Shown: positions 1-9,500 of the stretch, piece after piece | Numbering within the stretch: the first letter of the stretch is position 1 | Layout: every line of letters begins with the position of its first letter | Made by a program: the position numbers and the translations under genes | The notes under the pieces: model-generated | Seen by the model: the letters and a program-made list of their open reading frames with translations, nothing else | Database searches by the model: none | Told to the model about the DNA's origin: nothing | DNA from: BOG-1112 sp964611335 | GTDB lineage: Bacteria; Bdellovibrionota_B; Oligoflexia; Oligoflexales; Bog-1112 | DNA: 64,000 nucleotides | Assembly (NCBI GenBank): GCA_964611335.1 | Contig: CAZSXR010000005.1 | Location: forward strand, 1-64,000 | Direction of reading: 5' to 3'

Positions 1-12
1 CAGCCCTTTATT

Positions 13-48
13 AAAACCCCTTTGTGATCACTCACAAGGGGGTTTTTT
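13..48 (+). terminator. Strong rho-independent terminator
   Basis: A 15-bp stem (13-27 with 32-46, one T-G wobble at 21/38) with a 4-nt loop runs straight into a T-run ending at 48. It probably ends a plus-strand gene lying just outside the left edge of the window. The A-run on the other side could make it bidirectional. Confidence 0.85.
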
Positions 49-156
49 ATTGGCTATTTTTAGATCTTTCACAAGAACTTGATTTTCAATCTCAAAAATT
101 ACTTGCGTGCAGTGATACACTGAAAAAGTGTCAGTCAAAAATCGAGGAGTATTATT

Positions 157-912
157 GTGCTTTGGTTCAAGTTGCTCATCAAGTCCCTCATTTTACCTCC
201 TGGGATTTTTTTTCTATTCGTAATTGTGGCTTTAATTTTAAAAATTCTTAAAAAAAAATGGCAGGGGAATCTATTAATAGTCCTCTCTTTTTTATTTCTT
301 TATTTATTAAGCACTCCTCAGATTGCTTATTATTTAACCTCACCACTTGAAGAGAAGGTTCATCCTCTTTTGAATACAGGAGGTGCTCAAGCGATTGTTA
401 TTCTTGGTGGGGGACAAAGAAATGATGCGCCTGAGTATGGTGGACAGAGTGCTGTTCGATCTCCTACACTTATGCGTCTTGGTTATGGCGCTTATCTATA
501 CAGAAAAACAAACCTCCCTATTCTTGTCACAGGTGGAAAGTTACTTGATGATAAATCTGCCGAAGCAAAAGTTATGGAACGAGCTCTTAAAGAGACTTTT
601 GGAATTTCAGCTCGATGGGTTGAGGAACTCAGTCAAAACACTCTTGAGAATGCTCAACTTTCAAGTGAAATTCTTAAAAGTTACAGACTGAGTACAGTCA
701 TACTTGTGACAGAAGCATGGCATATGAGACGAGCTATGCTCGCATTCTCATCCACAGGGTTAAAAGTTCTTCCTGCACCTACAAATTTTCAAGATCTTGC
801 TTCCAGAAGTGATTTTTTAAACTGGCTTCCCCATGCTGAATCTCTGAGTGTTTCATCAAGAGCCCTTCATGAGTGGATTGGATACATTTGGTATAGAATT
901 GTGATTCCTTGA
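157..912 (+). CDS. YdcF/ElyC-family (DUF218) membrane protein
   Basis: This is a 251-residue inner-membrane protein with a DUF218 domain. Two hydrophobic segments at roughly residues 10-30 and 39-57 precede a soluble domain. The domain shows AIVILGGG near residue 80, a LVTGG strand near 127, a conserved SAEA...NT-EN stretch, and the VTEAWHMRRA motif near 188, all typical of the family. E. coli ElyC, of similar layout, affects peptidoglycan and lipid-carrier metabolism. The substrate here is unknown. The GTG start at 157 is chosen because GAGGAG sits about 8 nt upstream. The next gene starts 22 bp downstream, so the two are probably co-transcribed. The family call is firm; a specific ElyC or SanA role is not. 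Confidence 0.85.
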   Translation: MLWFKLLIKSLILPPGIFFLFVIVALILKILKKKWQGNLLIVLSFLFLYLLSTPQIAYYLTSPLEEKVHPLLNTGGAQAIVILGGGQRNDAPEYGGQSAVRSPTLMRLGYGAYLYRKTNLPILVTGGKLLDDKSAEAKVMERALKETFGISARWVEELSQNTLENAQLSSEILKSYRLSTVILVTEAWHMRRAMLAFSSTGLKVLPAPTNFQDLASRSDFLNWLPHAESLSVSSRALHEWIGYIWYRIVIP

Positions 913-934
913 GCAGTATGGAAGGTACTCATAG

Positions 935-2491
935 ATGATTAAAATCCTACAGAGATATATCTTTCTAAGTGTATTTTTCAATACCAGCGTTTTTGGAGTT
1001 CAACAAAAGGAAAAAATCGAAGAAATAGAAGAAAAGGAATCTGTATCGGAGCTTGAAGTTGATTGGGATCTTGTTCCAAATGCTAAGAACTATGAGGTTG
1101 AAATTAAAAATGAGAAGGGTAGTATTCAAATTCTGAAATCCATTAAAAATACAACAAAAACGACACTCACTTGCGGAAGCTATTCTTTGAGAGCGAGATC
1201 CTTCAATAAAAGAGGGGTTCCGGGAGAATGGAGTGCATACAAAAATTTTCAAGTTCCATTAAAACCTGCGCGAAGAATTTTTCCCGAAAATAGAAATCAA
1301 ATTATAACAGATGAAACTGTGAAGTCTGATGTCACCTTCATCTGGGAACAAAGTGGTAAAGGTGTTCGATATAAGTTTGAGCTTTTTAACTCTGAAAAAA
1401 AACGAATTGTACAAAGAGAAACACTAAACACGCAAATCACCCTTACTTTGCCTGTCGGGCAATCTTATAGTTGGAGGCTAACTTCTTCCAAAAAAGGATG
1501 CGTTTTTGATCTTGCGAGAGAAGAAATTTTTACCTTTGATTTGATAGGAAAATTGAAAACACCTGAAATTTCAGAGGTGAGTAATGAAATCCAATGGACA
1601 CGACAGAATGAGAAAATGACATATGATTATCTTCTTGAAAGAAGAAGTAGTCATTATGACATGACATGGAAGTATATAAAATCAAGAAATAATACGGATT
1701 CATCAAGATTTATTATTTCTAAAGCTTTGCCATTAGGCGATTATAGAATCACAGTTATTGCAAAATCTCCGCTTTATCAAAATTCAGAACCAGCTGTTTA
1801 TGTGTTTTCTTATAGGCATTTTTTAAGTGTTCAAAATAGACTTGAATTTTATGGGGCCTATATGCTGGATCGTGAGCACTTAACCATTAAGAGTCAGTTT
1901 TTGACTGCAGATTTCATAGGATATATCCCAAACGATTTTATAGTTTCAGGCGCTGCTTTTTTGAAAAATGTAGGTCTTTTTGTCGAATATGAACAAGGTT
2001 CTAAAACAGTTATTATTCAAAATATAATTTTGGGAACAAAAACCGAATTTGCATTAAAATCTGCAAAAATAAATTACGGCATTAAGTATGAGTATTATAT
2101 TTTAGATTACGCAATTGCAACGAGAGTGGCCTATACACGGGAAATACGCAATTTATTTTCACTTGTTGGTCCTACCATATTTACGCACTCCGAAAATATT
2201 GGGACTCTTAATTTGGAACTTGGACCAAAATTTTACATAGGAACCTATCAATTCTATCCTTTTATCTCTTATAATCCACTCGTGAAATCAAGCCCTTTTG
2301 CTCTTTATCCCTATTTGGAATATAGTTTTGGGTTAACGATAGATAAAAATTTTAGTGATTATCTTTCGTATGGAGCAACATATGCTTATCAAGAACGATC
2401 TTATGATTATAAAGATGATCACGGAGGGCAATTTAACAATACTCTTAAATCAAATCGTCTAGGTGTTTTTGCGAAGTGGATTTTTTATTAA
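935..2491 (+). CDS. Exported Fn3-like protein with predicted outer-membrane barrel
   Basis: I do not recognise a named family. The 518-residue product begins with a signal peptide (about residues 1-21). A short acidic/coiled stretch and two or three fibronectin-III-like segments follow, with the pattern W-x-x-V/P-x-A-K-x-Y-x-V-E near residues 43-60. From about residue 300 to the end the sequence alternates polar and aromatic/hydrophobic residues in about 10-residue strands. It finishes in W-I-F-Y, an aromatic C-terminus typical of Bam-dependent outer-membrane barrels. The same W...P.AK.Y Fn3 pattern recurs in the FecR protein at 4467-6515. I infer an outer-membrane protein with periplasmic Fn3 domains, co-transcribed with the DUF218 gene upstream. 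It converges with the cyclase gene, with 1 bp between them. Confidence 0.6.
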   Translation: MIKILQRYIFLSVFFNTSVFGVQQKEKIEEIEEKESVSELEVDWDLVPNAKNYEVEIKNEKGSIQILKSIKNTTKTTLTCGSYSLRARSFNKRGVPGEWSAYKNFQVPLKPARRIFPENRNQIITDETVKSDVTFIWEQSGKGVRYKFELFNSEKKRIVQRETLNTQITLTLPVGQSYSWRLTSSKKGCVFDLAREEIFTFDLIGKLKTPEISEVSNEIQWTRQNEKMTYDYLLERRSSHYDMTWKYIKSRNNTDSSRFIISKALPLGDYRITVIAKSPLYQNSEPAVYVFSYRHFLSVQNRLEFYGAYMLDREHLTIKSQFLTADFIGYIPNDFIVSGAAFLKNVGLFVEYEQGSKTVIIQNIILGTKTEFALKSAKINYGIKYEYYILDYAIATRVAYTREIRNLFSLVGPTIFTHSENIGTLNLELGPKFYIGTYQFYPFISYNPLVKSSPFALYPYLEYSFGLTIDKNFSDYLSYGATYAYQERSYDYKDDHGGQFNNTLKSNRLGVFAKWIFY

Positions 2492-2492
2492 C

Positions 2493-4307
2493 TTAATGTT
2501 CGGCTGGATAGGTAGCATAGGGGGATTCTACTAAAATTGCTTGTCCACTTTCGTCGTAATATCCATTCACTTTAAATATAGAAATGGGCTTTTCTTTTCC
2601 TTTTACAGTGACTTCTTCTACCTGTTCAAAAACAAATTTATCTGAAATCTTCTCTTTTAAAGATGCAGTAACAAGAATGTCAACGCCTCTAGCTTTGGTC
2701 ATGCTTTCAATTCTTGAACATACGTTGACTGTATCGCCAATTACAGAGTATTCGAGTCTTTCTTCTGAACCTAAAATACCTGATACGCAGGGTCCATAGT
2801 GAAGTCCAATACCGAATTTTATAGGGCTTTTATTTTTAGCTATACGCTGTTTGTTAAATTCTACTAGACCTTGTCGCATTTCCAGAGCAGCTTTAATTGC
2901 ATCGTAGGGTTCTGTTCCTGTAGCTTGTGGAGCACCCCATATAGCCATGATGGCATCGCCGATAAATTTATCGATAACTCCATTATGCTTCATAATGATT
3001 CGAACCATCGTATTCAAATATTCATTAAGAAGGAGAACAACTTCTTCAGGTTCCATCTTTTCGCTCATTGATGTAAAACCACGGATATCGCAGAAAAGAA
3101 TGACAATGTTTTTCCTGACGCCTTGACGTTCAATGGAGGCAGAAGACATGAGGTCTTCTGCAACAGAAGAGCCGTGAAACTTGTTAAGAATAGATTTAGC
3201 CTTATCTCTCTCTATGAGACCTCCTAGCATAGATTGTACAGATACTGCTAAGTTTCCTACCTCATCAGAAGAGTGCACAAGTTTTGCTACAGGAATGTCA
3301 AAGCGTCCTCGTCCTATTGCTTTTGCAATGTTAGAAAGTAAGATGATAGGACGAGTGAGTGTAAGAGAAAAAAGGAAAACAATGATCAGAGATAAAGAAA
3401 GAATGACTCCTGTTATGTAGTAAACCTCTCTTTTAATCATAAGAGAAGGCTCAAGAATTACAGATTCAGGAATTTCAGAAATAACAACAGGTCCAACATT
3501 TGTATGTGAGTAAGCGCCAAAAAAGGTTTGATCATCTCCTGGGTTTGAATACGAACTCGCTCCTTGAGACATCTTAGATTCAAGTGCTTTAGCAACAATA
3601 CTTATATTTTTTATATCTGTTTTTTTCATAACTAAGGAGTCATTGTAATGAGCTAGGACTATACCTTCTTTGTTTACAAGATAGCTCTTCCTCTCACTCA
3701 GATCTGTGAAAATTTTTTGAAATAGCGTTTGTTTGATATTGCTTACGATAAAGTGTGTAACTTCCCCATTTTTATTTCTAAAAATAGGAATCCCAACTGT
3801 AATAATAGGAAGTGCGGGGTTTTCGCTTCGATTTAAAACAACATATTCTCCATTCACTACGCGTTGCAAAGGAAAGGGGTATTTTTCTTCTATTTTAAGG
3901 AGATAGTTTTCTTTTACTCCTGTTTCTAGAAGTTTTTCATTATTGATGAACTCCTTAATCTTAATAAAACCCTTTTCGTTTTTGTAAAAAGCGAGGGAAA
4001 GTGTGTTTTCATCTGCTAGGAAAATATTGTTTAAAGAGTCATCCATATTAGTTAACGACTGGGCTTGAGCATAGAGCAGCATAGAGCCCATGATAGAAAC
4101 ACGATCTTGAATGTTCTTAAGGATGATGGAGACTTCGTGAGCTTTTGCATTTGCGTGTGAGAAGTTTGCGCCTTCTTCTCTTTTCATTGAGACATCACGA
4201 AATAGGCTGGCGGATTTGAAAGATAGCGGAATAGTTGCTGAAAGTAGAATTGCTGAGATAACGAGGAGCAATTTGGTCGAAATCGACATTTTTAAAGAGA
4301 AATGCAT
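2493..4307 (-). CDS. Membrane-bound class III adenylate cyclase
   Basis: The 604-residue protein converts ATP to cAMP at the inner membrane. It has an N-terminal membrane segment (about 10-30), a periplasmic Cache-like sensor (about 35-290), a second membrane segment (about 295-317), a HAMP domain and a C-terminal class III cyclase domain (about 395-575). Both metal-binding Asp motifs are visible (FCDIRGF and FIGDAIMA). So are the purine-specifying Lys (in DKFIGDA) and Asp (in YSVIGDTVN), which favour ATP over GTP. The start at 4307 follows AGAGGA by a few bases. It is divergent from the FecR-domain gene at 4467 across 159 bp, a pairing that suggests shared control of an envelope sensing circuit (inference). 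Confidence 0.88.
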   Translation of the reverse strand: MHFSLKMSISTKLLLVISAILLSATIPLSFKSASLFRDVSMKREEGANFSHANAKAHEVSIILKNIQDRVSIMGSMLLYAQAQSLTNMDDSLNNIFLADENTLSLAFYKNEKGFIKIKEFINNEKLLETGVKENYLLKIEEKYPFPLQRVVNGEYVVLNRSENPALPIITVGIPIFRNKNGEVTHFIVSNIKQTLFQKIFTDLSERKSYLVNKEGIVLAHYNDSLVMKKTDIKNISIVAKALESKMSQGASSYSNPGDDQTFFGAYSHTNVGPVVISEIPESVILEPSLMIKREVYYITGVILSLSLIIVFLFSLTLTRPIILLSNIAKAIGRGRFDIPVAKLVHSSDEVGNLAVSVQSMLGGLIERDKAKSILNKFHGSSVAEDLMSSASIERQGVRKNIVILFCDIRGFTSMSEKMEPEEVVLLLNEYLNTMVRIIMKHNGVIDKFIGDAIMAIWGAPQATGTEPYDAIKAALEMRQGLVEFNKQRIAKNKSPIKFGIGLHYGPCVSGILGSEERLEYSVIGDTVNVCSRIESMTKARGVDILVTASLKEKISDKFVFEQVEEVTVKGKEKPISIFKVNGYYDESGQAILVESPYATYPAEH

Positions 4308-4466
4308 AGGTCCTCTTAAGAATTGCTAGAACTATCGGGTTATGTTTTTAGTATCTTAGTTATATAATATACGTGAACAATACGAGATGTGAAAACAATT
4401 CATGAAATCCGTGGGTGCGAGCTCAACGGAGTAGCTAGGAATAATCCTTGCTAGAGGGAGAGTCTA
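4308..4466. promoter_or_regulatory. Divergent intergenic region, cyclase/FecR
   Basis: This 159-bp gap separates the start codons of the adenylate cyclase and the FecR-domain gene, so it must hold the promoters of both. An AT-rich TATAATATA run lies near 4360-4370 and could be a -10 element, but I find no convincing -35 partner. GAGGGAG at 4454-4460 is the ribosome site of the FecR gene. Confidence 0.45.
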
Positions 4467-6515
4467 GTGTGGCGCTCTTTACGTTTCTACGTAATTTTGA
4501 TTATTTCGCTTCTGGGGTTGATTTCTACACGTTATTGGTATTTGCACAGTGCTATTGTGTATCAAGGAACAGGAAGTGCACCTGTTGCTTATATTCAAGA
4601 GAAAAAGAATAACGTTGAGCAAAAGCCATATGACCGATTGATATGGAAAAATTCAAGAGAAGGAGAAACGGTATTTCGTGGAGATACCATTCGTACTTCC
4701 AATGAAAGTAAAGCTGAAATTGTTTTTACAAAATCAGGAACTTCTATAGTTCTGAATGAAAATAGTCAGGTGGTCATAGAAGATAGAAAGGGGGATTTGA
4801 CTATTAATGTACTGAGTGGATCCTTAACTGCGAAAGGAAGTGGTGAAGCTCCTATTGTTGTGTATGAGAATACAGTTATCCGTTTAGAGCAACAGAAGAC
4901 CGAAGTTGCTATAGCTGTAAACAAAGAGACTGGATTGGATGGTTGTGTTTATAGTGGTTCTGTAAGCATGGATTCCAATACTGGTAAGAAAAAATTCAAT
5001 CAGGGAAACTGTTCTGATCAAAAAGTTATCCCTATTATCAGTCCAAAACCAAATTCCGTCATTGCGAGAACTGGAAAAACGGGGCAAACAGCTTTTGAAT
5101 TTGTAGGTCATGATTTTGAATACGTAGCTGATTTATACATTGGAACTCAAGCTAAGACGATGAACAAAGTGGCATCCATCCAAGGAAATACCGTTAAGGG
5201 AACTATTTACGCAAGCCCCCCTGAGGGAGCTTTTTATTGGCAAGTTGTGACACGAAAAGCGGACAAAGACTACGCTCGAACTCAAGTCTCCGAATCTGAG
5301 GCTATCACCGTAGTAGCCCCTGAGCTTTTTAATCCACAACAAGGAGCTGTGTTTAAATCTAAAGCAGACACTCTAAAACTTGTTTTGAGTTGGTCAACTT
5401 CCCCTTACGCAAAACAGTTTCATTTACAAGTCAGCAAAGATCAGAATTTTACAAAAGATATAGTTTTTGAAGGAAATACAGATCGAAATGAAATAACAGT
5501 GACTCTACCTAAAAACGCTACTTACTATTGGAGGGTTATTGCATCTTGGAAAAATCCTGAGTTCAAAGATCTAAGCTCTCAAGTTAGAAAATTTTCTATT
5601 GAAAATAGCACTGTTCTTGTTCCTCCTGTTCCTACACTTCCGCGAGAAGGTGAGCAATTTGCAATGCATACAGCCCATACTACAGGTGGCTTGAATTTGT
5701 CTTGGACTCCTGTGCCGGATGCCAAAAGCTATAATATTGAAGCTATTTGGGGTGATGGAAAGACAACTCATCATCAGACAAGTGAGCCCTTTTTAAATTT
5801 GAAAGTACGTGCAGAAGGGAAGATGAAGTGGGCTGTTCAAGCAATGAACTCACATGACACATCTCCTTGGACTCCCTTTTTAAGTGTTGTTATTTTACCG
5901 GAGTTTCCAATTAAGTGGAAACAACCTACACAGTCTGAAATCGAAAGTTCATCGGATAAACCACAGGTTAAATTGGAATGGAGTCTATTTACGGGAGTAG
6001 AGTCTTGGACTCTAGAGTATCAGAATATCAATACGCATTTTAAAAAAACAGTCTCTCTGAAAGCTCATAAGCTTGATTTGGAATTGCCAACACTCGGTAA
6101 TTGGAGATTTCAAATTACAGGATTTGATGCAAAGGGAAATGCGATTGCTAAATCTGAGCTTTATCCTTTGCGTATAGTCGCTCCGAAAATATTACCTGCT
6201 CCTGTATTTTTAGGGGCTAGCAATTTTTCTTTAAAGGGGTTGGAAGATGGTTCAATGCGTTTGCGATGGAACAGTATTGGGAGAGCCTCTTCGTATTTGA
6301 TTTTTTTTAGACCTGCTTCTGGAAAAGAAACTTTGATTACGACACAAAGAACGGATCATGAGTTGACGGATTTGAAAGAAGGGATTTATTTTTTACAGAT
6401 TGTGGCAACGGATAGGGATGGTAAGAAGGGGATTTTGAGTAAGCCTTATAAGTTGAGTATACCGAAGGATCCTGGTGCGCCTCCTCCGGTTATTAAGAAG
6501 ATTGTGGTTTACTGA
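4467..6515 (+). CDS. FecR-domain protein with Fn3-like repeats
   Basis: The 682-residue protein has a membrane anchor or uncleaved signal at residues 7-25, then a FecR-like domain (about 60-140). This contains the GD-x-I-R/T-x-x-x-S-x-A-x-I motif that follows the R-E-G-x-x-V turn. Four to five fibronectin-III-like segments follow, marked by YW-x-V strands near 252 and 353 and by W-x-P-V-P-x-A-K-x-Y near 414. The C-terminus is Pro-rich. FecR domains of this LysM/Fn3-associated kind sit in the periplasm and are not always sigma-factor regulators; no ECF sigma factor is nearby. The GTG start has GAGGGAG 6 nt upstream. The 3' end overlaps the giant convergent gene by 7 bp. Confidence 0.75.
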   Translation: MWRSLRFYVILIISLLGLISTRYWYLHSAIVYQGTGSAPVAYIQEKKNNVEQKPYDRLIWKNSREGETVFRGDTIRTSNESKAEIVFTKSGTSIVLNENSQVVIEDRKGDLTINVLSGSLTAKGSGEAPIVVYENTVIRLEQQKTEVAIAVNKETGLDGCVYSGSVSMDSNTGKKKFNQGNCSDQKVIPIISPKPNSVIARTGKTGQTAFEFVGHDFEYVADLYIGTQAKTMNKVASIQGNTVKGTIYASPPEGAFYWQVVTRKADKDYARTQVSESEAITVVAPELFNPQQGAVFKSKADTLKLVLSWSTSPYAKQFHLQVSKDQNFTKDIVFEGNTDRNEITVTLPKNATYYWRVIASWKNPEFKDLSSQVRKFSIENSTVLVPPVPTLPREGEQFAMHTAHTTGGLNLSWTPVPDAKSYNIEAIWGDGKTTHHQTSEPFLNLKVRAEGKMKWAVQAMNSHDTSPWTPFLSVVILPEFPIKWKQPTQSEIESSSDKPQVKLEWSLFTGVESWTLEYQNINTHFKKTVSLKAHKLDLELPTLGNWRFQITGFDAKGNAIAKSELYPLRIVAPKILPAPVFLGASNFSLKGLEDGSMRLRWNSIGRASSYLIFFRPASGKETLITTQRTDHELTDLKEGIYFLQIVATDRDGKKGILSKPYKLSIPKDPGAPPPVIKKIVVY

Positions 6516-9500
6516 GGTGTTTTTGGTGTGGGTGATGGCGCAAGAGTTCTGGGCATATTACCAAGGTCATCTTTCATATTTTTCCCTTCTAAGAGTTTTT
6601 CGATACAGAACTTTCTGAAATTGTAAGAAGAGTATGAATAGTCGTCATTTATCTCAACGTTTTTGAAAAAATGAAACTTTTCGTCTTCTGAAAACTTGGT
6701 TATATCGGAAGGTAGTTGGGCATTCTCAATGGAGTACCATCTGCTGATGACAAGGGCTCTATAACTTTGTGTGCTTAATTTAAAGCCTTTTCTTGCTAAA
6801 CCTGTACATTGGCACATAATGTCCTTTTTTACATCGCATTTTATAAAATCAGGGTCTCCTGTACCCTTTTCATTGGATTCATATGCGAGTATTCTTTGAT
6901 CAAGCTCTTTTGATGGATCATAGTGAGAAACTCGAACAAAGCGGTTGATGCCTGTTAAGTTGTTTAGCCCTTCGTCTGGGTGAAAAATTTTAAACGATTC
7001 GGGAAAGTCTTTTCTTAGGTAGTCATTGTAGGCTTCTTGTTCGTGGAAGCAGATTTGATTTCTGCACAAGCCCAAAGTCATGGGGAGATTACCTTTCATA
7101 ACGACTTGATTGCGAAGTTCGTACCATTTATTAATTATTTCTTTACTTTTTTCAGATAGTCTAACCATTATAAAGCCGGTATTGACTTCGAATAGATTGG
7201 AGTTTGTAGAAATATGACCATCTTTAAACTCAATTTTTTTATTTTCGTTCTCCTTTATTTTGAGAAGGTCTTTGTCGTGAGCCATGACAATATGAATAGT
7301 ATCAGGAATATTAGCAGACAACTGCAGCAAGGAGTAACTGTGGTCTTTTCTTAATACCATGTCGTCATCTAACCAAAGCATCCACGTTTTGCCATCTAGA
7401 TATATATCGTCATTTAGAATTTGCTTCAGATAGTATATTTTACCCCAATATCCAAGACAGTTTGGCTCTAACGTATCAGATACCACGTTTCTATGTTGTT
7501 TTTGATCCAATTTCTCGGATGAGTTCTTTCCGTTAAAGCTTATCTCATTGTTGCATTTGTCCTTATATTTTGAAAAGCTAATTTTCTTATAAGAATCTTT
7601 ATCCTTTTGATTTTCAATGTATTTACTGTGACTATCCTTAATGACTTTTCTTGCTATAACCTCAGATTCTGTATTTCCAAAATAATCAAATCCGCTCAAA
7701 ATAATCATTTTTACTTTGTCATTATATTTACATCTTTTTTTCTCTTCATTCCATATGCTACCTTGGGGGCATTTATCGTCTGGGGTCTTACATAAGTCAT
7801 CGTTCTTGCCGTCAAGCCAATAATCTGATTTGCAAATTTTGTCCCATTCTGATGATTTACCACTTTTTACAGTACATTTAGGGGGGGTTGAGGCGTCTAA
7901 AGTAGTTTGTTCATTTGAACAGAATTCATTAAACCTGCTTCTGAATTCGCATCGTTTTTGTGAACCGTCGTCATACCATACGCGTTTCTCATCTTTGCTC
8001 TTTGCTTTAGAATCTAAATACGAGCAGGCTTCAAATCCATGAAGACATTTAGCATGGATCTTATCATCTTTATTAAGTATACCTCCTGAGTTTTTGCATT
8101 CATCTATGAGAGTGTTTTCCATTTTACAATTACCATCATTATCAAAATACAAAACAGAGCCTAAATCAGTTTGAGAATTTTCTTCATTGTCTACAAATTT
8201 GGGTTGGAAGTTGTCGCACATGCATATTGGGTTATCATTTGATCTTGCAAGGGCTAGTGTTGTACCTTTTTTGCATTCGTGTTTTATTAAGCAAATATGC
8301 TTTTTGTTCCCTTTGATTTTGTTGGTTACTTCTTTCCAATCGAGCGTAGATGTTTTCTCACATGTTGATTTATCGATAGATGATATATATTTAAGGTTTT
8401 CATTGTCTTTAATTTTTATATAATCATTCAAAAATGGAATTTTATATGTTTTACCTGAATTGAAAATGAGGTCTTTCAGTTCCTTACATGCAGCATCATT
8501 TGTAAGGAGCCATCCGCCTTTGTGGCAGCTTAGAGTTATTTTTGATTTGTTAGGAATAGTATTTTTACAGTATAAATGTAATTCTGTGTTTATCTCGTAA
8601 TCATTTACATCTGCTTGTAGTTGTTCTACAAATTCAAAATGCTGAAGCTCGAGAGACGTGAGATTAGGTTTAGTGCAGGATTCTTCCGTGCATTTGAAAA
8701 CATTATACAATTCTGTATTATTTAATTTAGTTTCTTTAAATCCTTTTTCACAATTAACATCAGCAACACATGTGCCTCCACCTTCCTTTTCAAAGTATTT
8801 TTTACCAGGCCCACAACCACATTTTGCGGCGCTTCCGTCAAAGGTTGCTGATGTGCCAGGCCATTTCGAACATTCTGGGTGGCTTGTGTCCGTTGTTTTC
8901 AAATAAGGAATATGATCTTTAACAAATTGACCTACGTGTTGTTTACTTAGAGATGCAATGACTGTCTCTAAATCACTGCAGATAAAATCCTTATCCTCTA
9001 ATTCCCATTTACCTTCTTTACAGGTCATAGAACTTGTTAATTTTGCTGAAGGATATGGTATTTTCGGCTCTGTGCAAGAGACGTTAAGGTTTTGTCCCTC
9101 ATTGTAAAATTGATTGCTCTGCGGGAGCTGACTCGAAGTAAAATTCCGCGAATCAAGTTCTATTTTTAAATCTGAAAGTGCACATTTGTATAAATGGCAT
9201 TGGTCATTTATGAATGATAAGCCCGCAGCTTCACAGGCCTCTTTAGGGAGTTGTTCGATCACTTTGAAACTTGGTAGGTCTGAAATTTTTTTATTTCCAT
9301 CAACCTGATTCAAAAGATCCGTTAGTTTTATGCAGCCGCTGTTTTCTGAAAGCGTGGGAGTGCCAAAACTACAGCTAAGCTTGGCGTCACCGGCTTCTTT
9401 TGGAATATGATTGTCAGCACAAGTGAGGGGGATTGTTTTTTCGTGATCAATAGTGGTTGTGGGTGTTTTGTAGTTTTTGTTATTTAATACTTTTACAATC

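Noticed and set aside
24..251. A 75-residue open frame at the left edge
   Set aside because: It overlaps the ydcF-like gene in another frame, lacks a ribosome site and begins inside the terminator stem, so it is a shadow frame.
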